A stretch of DNA of 64,000 nucleotides. It comes from Desulfobacterales bacterium. Lineage in GTDB: Bacteria; Desulfobacterota; Desulfobacteria; Desulfobacterales; Desulfosarcinaceae. A program made the position numbers and the translations under genes. Positions 59,625 through 64,000 of the stretch are shown piece by piece. Position 1 is the first letter of the stretch, and each line of letters opens with the position of its first letter. The notes under the pieces were generated by a model. It did no database searches. It was given only the letters and a program-made list of their open reading frames with translations, and had not been told where the DNA came from. The stretch is taken from positions 107,396 to 171,395 of the forward strand of contig JACRDD010000038.1 in assembly GCA_016218685.1 (NCBI GenBank), read 5' to 3'.

Positions 59625-59957
59625 GCGTGCTTCTCCTTCTCCAATGAATTCTTATCGTTAAAGACGAACGTCCTCTAACCTGCGTTCTAAACGAGCGAAT
59701 TCGAATGGAACCGGTTGGCCATGCTCCAGCGATGTGGGCACGATGCCGACCTGGTTTCACGCCCCGCCCAGTGGCGCCCGTAGCCGCTGTTCTGCCTTCA
59801 GCGAGGCGGCATGCTACAAAGAGGATCTGAAAAAGTAAAGGAATGTTTGACCTGTTTTTGGTCAAAACGCAATTATGACCCGTATCGGAACCCTGTTCAG
59901 GATTCAGGAACGGAAACGTTGCTCGGCCGCGGCCTCTTTCCAACCACGACTGGGGTG
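59625..59957. promoter_or_regulatory. Gene-free regulatory region upstream of the acyl-CoA dehydrogenases
   Basis: About 330 bases without a convincing gene. Two inverted repeats stand out. GAACG-N12-CGTTC at 59666-59687 lies 42 nt before the dehydrogenase start. A longer one, GTTTGACC (59845-59852) and GGTCAAAAC (59860-59868), is separated by 7 nt. Both look like dimer-binding operator sites. The rest shows nothing recognisable; a promoter for the dehydrogenases should lie here but no clear box pair was fixed. Confidence 0.4.
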
Positions 59958-60773
59958 CTAAGGAGACGGCGTTTTGATGGTCCCGCCGGCGCGCTCCATG
60001 GCGGCCTGCTCGAAGGCGGCCTGAAAGCCCGGCGTGAAGTTCATGTATTGCGGGATGGGGTAACGCAGGCCGGCGGCATGCGTCCGTTCCAGCCCTTCCA
60101 TTAGAATCGGCAGTTTTCCGGCCGGGCAGGCGAACATCACTTCGTGGTCCTGGGCCCCACCCCAGATGCGGTCGCCGTTGCCCAGGGTGACGTACTGCGG
60201 CTGACCGGTCTTGATGGCCTTGATCACCCCCTCGTGGCAGGAGCCCACCCGCCCGGCGGCGCTGAAGGCCAGCACGCCGCCTTCCATGAACAGGTAGCCC
60301 TGGATGAAACGCATGGCCTGGCCGGGCAGACAGTAGACCATGACCGTGTCGGGCTCGAACTTGCAGCGGGTCAGGGGCGCGATCAGCAGCCCCTCGAAGG
60401 GGTCCGCCAGGTGGTGCAGGTGCTGCTCGAACTTGCCGGCCGTGGGCCCGTCCTGGGCATACAGCCCGACGCTGAACGCCTCGGCCCATTCGCGTTCTTC
60501 CTCGGTGAGCACGTCCCAGCCGTACACGGCCCGCGCCAGCTTGCAGTTGGTGTCGGCCGCGGTGACGGCCATGCTCCAGCCGTAGGTGCGGGCGATCTTG
60601 AAATTCTGGCAGACGAAGTTCTGCAAGCCCAGGTCCCGGGAGGGGCGCTTGAACTCCGGCGGAATCTCGGCCGCGGAGCGGACGATCTTGACCGCCAGCG
60701 GAAAGGTGGCCGGCCGGATCAGGGCTTCGATGCGCTGGCCGAACGTTCGGTACGCCTCGATGGCTTTGGTCAT
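59958..60773 (-). CDS. DUF169-family protein
   Basis: 271 residues from the ATG at 60773, with AGGAGG 7 nt upstream; the longer frame to 61022 runs through the cytochrome gene and is rejected. Features of DUF169: RPATFPLAVKIVRSAAEIP near the start, then a row of cysteines (FVCQNFK, DTNCKLARAVYG, RCKFEPDTVMVYCLPGQAMRF, GSCHEGVIKA) and a C-terminal GLRYPIPQYMNF. The family is common in anaerobes and uncharacterised; conserved cysteines suggest metal or Fe-S binding. It lies 56 nt after a cytochrome c gene. Confidence 0.82.
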   Translation of the reverse strand: MTKAIEAYRTFGQRIEALIRPATFPLAVKIVRSAAEIPPEFKRPSRDLGLQNFVCQNFKIARTYGWSMAVTAADTNCKLARAVYGWDVLTEEEREWAEAFSVGLYAQDGPTAGKFEQHLHHLADPFEGLLIAPLTRCKFEPDTVMVYCLPGQAMRFIQGYLFMEGGVLAFSAAGRVGSCHEGVIKAIKTGQPQYVTLGNGDRIWGGAQDHEVMFACPAGKLPILMEGLERTHAAGLRYPIPQYMNFTPGFQAAFEQAAMERAGGTIKTPSP

Positions 60774-60829
60774 GGGTGCCTCCTGTCGCTTCGGGCGAGC
60801 TACTCGCAATGGGTCCATGTGGAAAAGCG

Positions 60830-61258
60830 CTACTTCACGCCGGGCCCTTTGGCCTCCGCTGCGATCGGCTGTCCCTTCTTGCTCGTGCGGATGATCTCGG
60901 TGACCATTTGCCGGGCCTCGTCCGGAGTGAGGGCGTCTTTGAAAGCCGGCATGGCCAAGCCGAAGAACTTGCCTTTCAAGATGACCTTGACCATCTGGTC
61001 GTCCTGCGCGTCGCGCTGCCACTCCGGATTAGTAAAGTCCCGGCCCTTGAGCCGCTTGCCTTCCGCGTCGACGGCCGAGCCGTCCGGCCCGTGGCAGACG
61101 GCGCAGTTTTGCATATAGAACGCCCGCAGATCCTTCCCGTCCGCCATGACCGGCGCACTGCAGAAAACGAGCAGCAGGGCAACCTGCGCGGCCACGCGCC
61201 CGGCCCGCCTGAACGCCTGGGACGCTTTTGCGCCGGTAGGGTTAAATCGTCGGTTCAT
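60830..61258 (-). CDS. Exported monohaem cytochrome c
   Basis: 142 residues from the ATG at 61258, with GGGAGG upstream. Signal peptide with hydrophobic core RVAAQVALLLVF, cleavage near VMADG. Haem motif Cys52-x2-Cys55-His56 (CAVCH) and a likely axial Met103 (LAMPAF), the class I pattern. It carries electrons in the periplasm, perhaps for the DUF169 or a flavoprotein partner; the partner is unproven. First gene of the minus-strand run into DUF169. Confidence 0.87.
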   Translation of the reverse strand: MNRRFNPTGAKASQAFRRAGRVAAQVALLLVFCSAPVMADGKDLRAFYMQNCAVCHGPDGSAVDAEGKRLKGRDFTNPEWQRDAQDDQMVKVILKGKFFGLAMPAFKDALTPDEARQMVTEIIRTSKKGQPIAAEAKGPGVK

Positions 61259-61399
61259 TTGCACCTCCCTTTGTTTTTCCGTCAATCATGATACCGCAAC
61301 CAAACCATCAAAAGGTTGCGTTGGACACCACCTTATCGATGGATTATTTCTCCCCCTGGAGGCGTCGGGTTGTCAACCGGAAACAATGGAGGAAAGAAC

Positions 61400-61840
61400 A
61401 TGGAAAAGCACGAAACGGCCGTCAAAGAGTTCATGGATGGATACCGCTGCTCCCAGGCCGTGCTGGCCGTTTATGCGCGGGATTTCGATCTGGATCTGGA
61501 TCTTGCCCGGCAGATCTCACTGCCGCTGGCCGGAGGGGCCGGGGTGGGCGGCACCTGCGGGGCGGTCAGCGGCGCCTATCTGGTGATCGGGATGCAGCAT
61601 GGGTTCGCCCATCCGGGCGACCCGCAGCGCTTGAAGCGGGTCATCGCCAAGAACAGGGCTTTCGTCGAGCGCTTCAAAGCCCTGCACGCAGAGATCGACT
61701 GCCCCAGGCTCATCGGCCTGGATGTCTTCTCCGAAGAGGGGCACCGAACGTTTGTGGAAAAGAATATCAAGGCGGCGTATTGCGCCAATTTTGTCGCCGA
61801 TGCGGTCAAGATCCTGGGGGCCATCCTGGCTGAGGAATAG
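61400..61840 (+). CDS. C_GCAxxG_C_C-family redox protein
   Basis: 146 residues from the ATG at 61400, chosen for GGAGGAAAG upstream. The four family positions are present: Cys17 (YRCSQAVLAV), Cys53 in GGTCGAVSG, Cys101 (DCPRL) and Cys128 (AAYCANFV). These proteins are frequent in sulfate reducers and other anaerobes and are thought to be redox-active or metal-binding; no reaction is established. Independent of the divergent cytochrome operon and convergent with the MFS gene. Confidence 0.87.
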   Translation: MEKHETAVKEFMDGYRCSQAVLAVYARDFDLDLDLARQISLPLAGGAGVGGTCGAVSGAYLVIGMQHGFAHPGDPQRLKRVIAKNRAFVERFKALHAEIDCPRLIGLDVFSEEGHRTFVEKNIKAAYCANFVADAVKILGAILAEE

Positions 61841-61858
61841 GCGCTGCGCACAGGGTTA

Positions 61859-63121
61859 TCATTTATTTTTGGAAGGCGAAAACGCCACCGAAGATCCGAT
61901 CACGAAAAACGCCGCTACCCATAAACCGCTGATGCCGAACATGATCTGGTAGGCGAGGGCGCCCAGGTGGTTCAGGCGTTCTAACATGTGACCGAAAAAG
62001 AGAGGATACCCCGAGCCGAAGACCAGGGTCAGCAGGGGCACGATGGCAAAATAGCGGGTGGCGTCCGGTCGATCGGAGAACATTTTGACGGCCGGTGAAT
62101 AAATGATGCTGCGCGTCCCCCTGCAAAAGCCCATCAACAGGCTGGCCACTAGAAATCCCGGCAGGCAGGGCACCGCCATCAGGATGATCAGGACGATCAG
62201 CGTGCCGATTTTCGTCGAGAGGAACTTTTGTTTGAAACTGAGCAGGTTCATGGTGCCCAGGGTGACGTTGGCCAGGATCGCGCCCAGATAGATCAAAGCG
62301 ACGAACAGCCCGGCGGCACTGTAATCCGGGATGCCGAAGTACTGGGTGGCATAGTTGGCATAAAAGCTGATGATGGTGAGTACGACGTAGTTGTCCAAAT
62401 CTCCTGCCAGATATTTGAGCAGGTTTTTGTTGCGCACGATGTCCGTCACCCCACGCCAGGTATGCTGGAAGAAGGAACCCTCCGACGGAAGCAGAGGTTC
62501 GGCGGCGGGCAGCTCGCGCGTCAGCAAAAAGCAGAATGAGCCTGCAAGAAAGAGCAGGCCGGCGGCTAAAAAGACCCAGGCGGCGGATGCGAGCGAAAAG
62601 GCATAGGTCTCCACCACCTTGATAATGAAGAGACTGGCGATGATTTTGGAAACATTCTGGGCGGCGTACATGATCGCCAGCCCCTGTAAGCTCCGGCTGG
62701 GCGGAAAAATCTTGACCAGGAAGTTGAGCCAGACCGGGAAGGTCAGCCCGAGGCAGGCTGAAAAGATCATATAGGCAATGAAAAAGGTGGGCAGGATCAG
62801 GGCCTGATCGCGCACAAGAAGCAGGAAGGCTCCAAAGGCCATAATGGCAAAGGAGCAGACGACATGCAGCCAGAGCACCGGGGCGCGCTTGCGTTCCTGA
62901 TTGCGGGTCAGATAGCTGGAAACGAGGGGAAACAGGGAAAGGCCGGTCATCAGGATGGCCGGCACCAGGCCGACGAGAAAATCGCCGGCGCCAAAATTCT
63001 TCAAGAAGATCTGCAGGAAGGTGGATTCGATGAGGACCGGAAATCCGAGGCCCCAGAAGAATTCTACCAAGGCGACGGCGGATGCATTTCGTTTAAAGAG
63101 CTGATCGCTATTCTGGTTCAC
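61859..63121 (-). CDS. Major facilitator superfamily transporter
   Basis: 420 residues from a GTG at 63121; the frame upstream contains no ATG before a stop, and no good ribosome site is visible. About twelve transmembrane segments with a short central loop (RELPAAEPLLPSEGSF). The loop 2-3 region SSYLTRNQERKRAPVLW is unusual for MFS but matches uncharacterised multidrug-like members. The substrate is unknown. It follows a GNAT gene by 51 nt. Confidence 0.82.
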   Translation of the reverse strand: MNQNSDQLFKRNASAVALVEFFWGLGFPVLIESTFLQIFLKNFGAGDFLVGLVPAILMTGLSLFPLVSSYLTRNQERKRAPVLWLHVVCSFAIMAFGAFLLLVRDQALILPTFFIAYMIFSACLGLTFPVWLNFLVKIFPPSRSLQGLAIMYAAQNVSKIIASLFIIKVVETYAFSLASAAWVFLAAGLLFLAGSFCFLLTRELPAAEPLLPSEGSFFQHTWRGVTDIVRNKNLLKYLAGDLDNYVVLTIISFYANYATQYFGIPDYSAAGLFVALIYLGAILANVTLGTMNLLSFKQKFLSTKIGTLIVLIILMAVPCLPGFLVASLLMGFCRGTRSIIYSPAVKMFSDRPDATRYFAIVPLLTLVFGSGYPLFFGHMLERLNHLGALAYQIMFGISGLWVAAFFVIGSSVAFSPSKNK

Positions 63122-63172
63122 GGGGCCGGCCGGTATTGTTGGGTATCTCTCATTTCCTTCATCGTCATCCGC

Positions 63173-63598
63173 TCATTCCAAGTAGCCTTTGGCCCTGGAC
63201 ATTGCAGGGTTCGGGAACAATCCCATCCCTGTTTTTAACTTTCCGAAACCCAATTTCCGATAGAAATTCTCTTTTCCGGGCGCGGCATAGATCAACACGG
63301 GCGCATTTTTCGGCAATTTCTCCAAAAGGGCTTCCATGATCGCCCGGCCGACGCCTTGCTTCTGATATTCCGGCAGCACGACCACATCATAAATGGCGGA
63401 TTGATACGCTCCATCGGACAAGGCCCGGCCGAAGCCGATGATTCGCCCGTCCAGATAGGCGGAACATACCGTGTGGCTGTTCATCGCCGCCATTTTCAAT
63501 TTTTCGGGCTCGCGCGTGCCCAGGGGCGCCAGCCTGAATACTTCGCATAAGGTTACCCAATCGATAGTGGCGGTTCCGAATATGAGGGAGATGTTCAT
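63173..63598 (-). CDS. GNAT-family N-acetyltransferase
   Basis: 141 residues. The acetyl-CoA motif A is clear: YDVVVLPEYQKQGVGRAIMEALL, with Gln/Arg-x-x-Gly-x-Gly/Ala in QKQGVGRA. The end KENFYRKLGFGKLKTGMGL is typical of GNAT domains acting on small molecules or protein ends. The acceptor is unknown. It is followed by the MFS gene. Confidence 0.87.
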   Translation of the reverse strand: MNISLIFGTATIDWVTLCEVFRLAPLGTREPEKLKMAAMNSHTVCSAYLDGRIIGFGRALSDGAYQSAIYDVVVLPEYQKQGVGRAIMEALLEKLPKNAPVLIYAAPGKENFYRKLGFGKLKTGMGLFPNPAMSRAKGYLE

Positions 63599-63667
63599 GC
63601 TATTTTCAATCCCGGCATCGGTGGTCAGGCGCTGTTTGCGCTCCTCAGCCCGAGCAACGCCCCACCG

Positions 63668-64000
63668 TTATTGGCTATCGATCCGTTCGAGGTTGCGTGA
63701 GCGCCAGTCGAGCACCGCGGTGTGCTTGAACATCTTTTCGGCAAGGTCGCGGAATTCGTCGCGCAGTACTTCGGCTGCAAAGCGCGAAAGAAAATGGGAC
63801 TTCAATTCGGCCCGCGCCCGGTCGACCCCGATCTCATCGTACGGCACCGAGGCCAGCAGCAGAAAGCCATCGTCCGGGATGCGACCGGCTTTCATGTTGT
63901 CTTCGATAATCCCCGCGGCTTTGCGCAGCGGATCGGCGAGGTCCGGGCTGTAGGGGCCGATGATCAGGGCGATATTGGGGGTATGCAGGAAGTCGAACCC
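63668..64000 (-). CDS. C-terminal part of an unidentified protein (partial, cut by window edge)
   Basis: An open minus-strand frame runs from the right edge to TAA/TGA-type stop at 63668, at least 110 residues with no internal stop. Near the edge it reads TPNIALIIGPYSPDLADPLRKAAG, then a charged helical C-terminus (RARAELKSHFLSRFAAEVLRDEFRDLAEKMF). The start lies beyond the window. No family recognised. Confidence 0.55.
   Translation of the reverse strand, partial: GFDFLHTPNIALIIGPYSPDLADPLRKAAGIIEDNMKAGRIPDDGFLLLASVPYDEIGVDRARAELKSHFLSRFAAEVLRDEFRDLAEKMFKHTAVLDWRSRNLERIDSQ

Noticed and set aside
58228..60489. 753-residue minus-strand frame
   Set aside because: Runs out of frame through the acyl-CoA dehydrogenase and DUF169 genes and reads Arg/Gly/His-rich noise.

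Overview
The window looks like chromosomal DNA of a GC-rich Gram-negative anaerobe, most likely a sulfate-reducing Desulfobacterota (Desulfosarcina/Desulfatitalea-like). This is inferred from gene content, not from a marker tree: a hemA, ccsA/hemX-like, precorrin-2 dehydrogenase cluster; a C_GCAxxG_C_C redox protein; a DUF169 protein; GctA/GctB-type CoA transferase; two 600-residue acyl-CoA dehydrogenases; lipoprotein and outer-membrane signals; and many hybrid sensor kinases. I see no rRNA, tRNA, CRISPR array, insertion sequence or prophage.

Layout. 1-6.4 kb is accessory: the end of an unknown gene overlapping a membrane GTPase, then a membrane-anchored WD40-caspase protease with a small membrane partner, then a Phd/PIN toxin-antitoxin pair with its own promoter. 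The protease and TA genes are visibly less GC-rich than the rest. A nested palindromic repeat (6515-6693) separates this from a hotdog thioesterase, a 46-residue orphan and a nitronate-monooxygenase-like flavoprotein. 8.7-12.7 kb is a minus-strand signalling operon (HDOD, GAF hybrid kinase with HPt, response regulator). 12.9-15 kb holds an old-yellow-enzyme/dienoyl-CoA reductase. 15-18 kb holds cheW and a methyl-accepting protein with five HAMP units, preceded by a strongly folded leader.

18.2-29.6 kb is the most interesting region. It holds a two-subunit CoA transferase, an MFS transporter, a TetR regulator, an FGGY sugar kinase, a class III aminotransferase, a form IV RuBisCO-like protein, an SDR dehydrogenase, a divergent outer-membrane channel-like protein and a class II (fuculose-phosphate type) aldolase. 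The same 15-bp palindromic site lies in front of the MFS/TetR operon and between the outer-membrane protein and the aldolase, so these genes probably form one TetR-controlled catabolic regulon for an unidentified sugar or acid-sugar-like substrate.

29.6-41.2 kb is mostly housekeeping: zinc ribbon, UbiB/ABC1 kinase-like protein, His-rich secreted protein, radical SAM protein, rnc, PHP phosphoesterase, DksA-type factor, then a six-gene minus-strand run DHH - MBL hydrolase - precorrin-2 dehydrogenase - CcsA - hemA - fabD. 41.4-46.9 kb has two tandem paralogous hybrid kinases that end inside the 3' end of clpB. 49.6-52.8 kb pairs an FHA protein with a membrane kinase-like protein with an altered active site. 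52.8-55.9 kb has a YcgN-type cysteine-cluster protein, a ChaN lipoprotein, a small exported protein, a J-domain protein with an N-terminal zinc-ribbon-like part and a PGPGW membrane protein. 55.9-61.3 kb is a minus-strand lipid/redox run (monohaem cytochrome c, DUF169, two acyl-CoA dehydrogenases). The end has the C_GCAxxG_C_C protein, an MFS protein, a GNAT acetyltransferase and a gene cut by the window edge.
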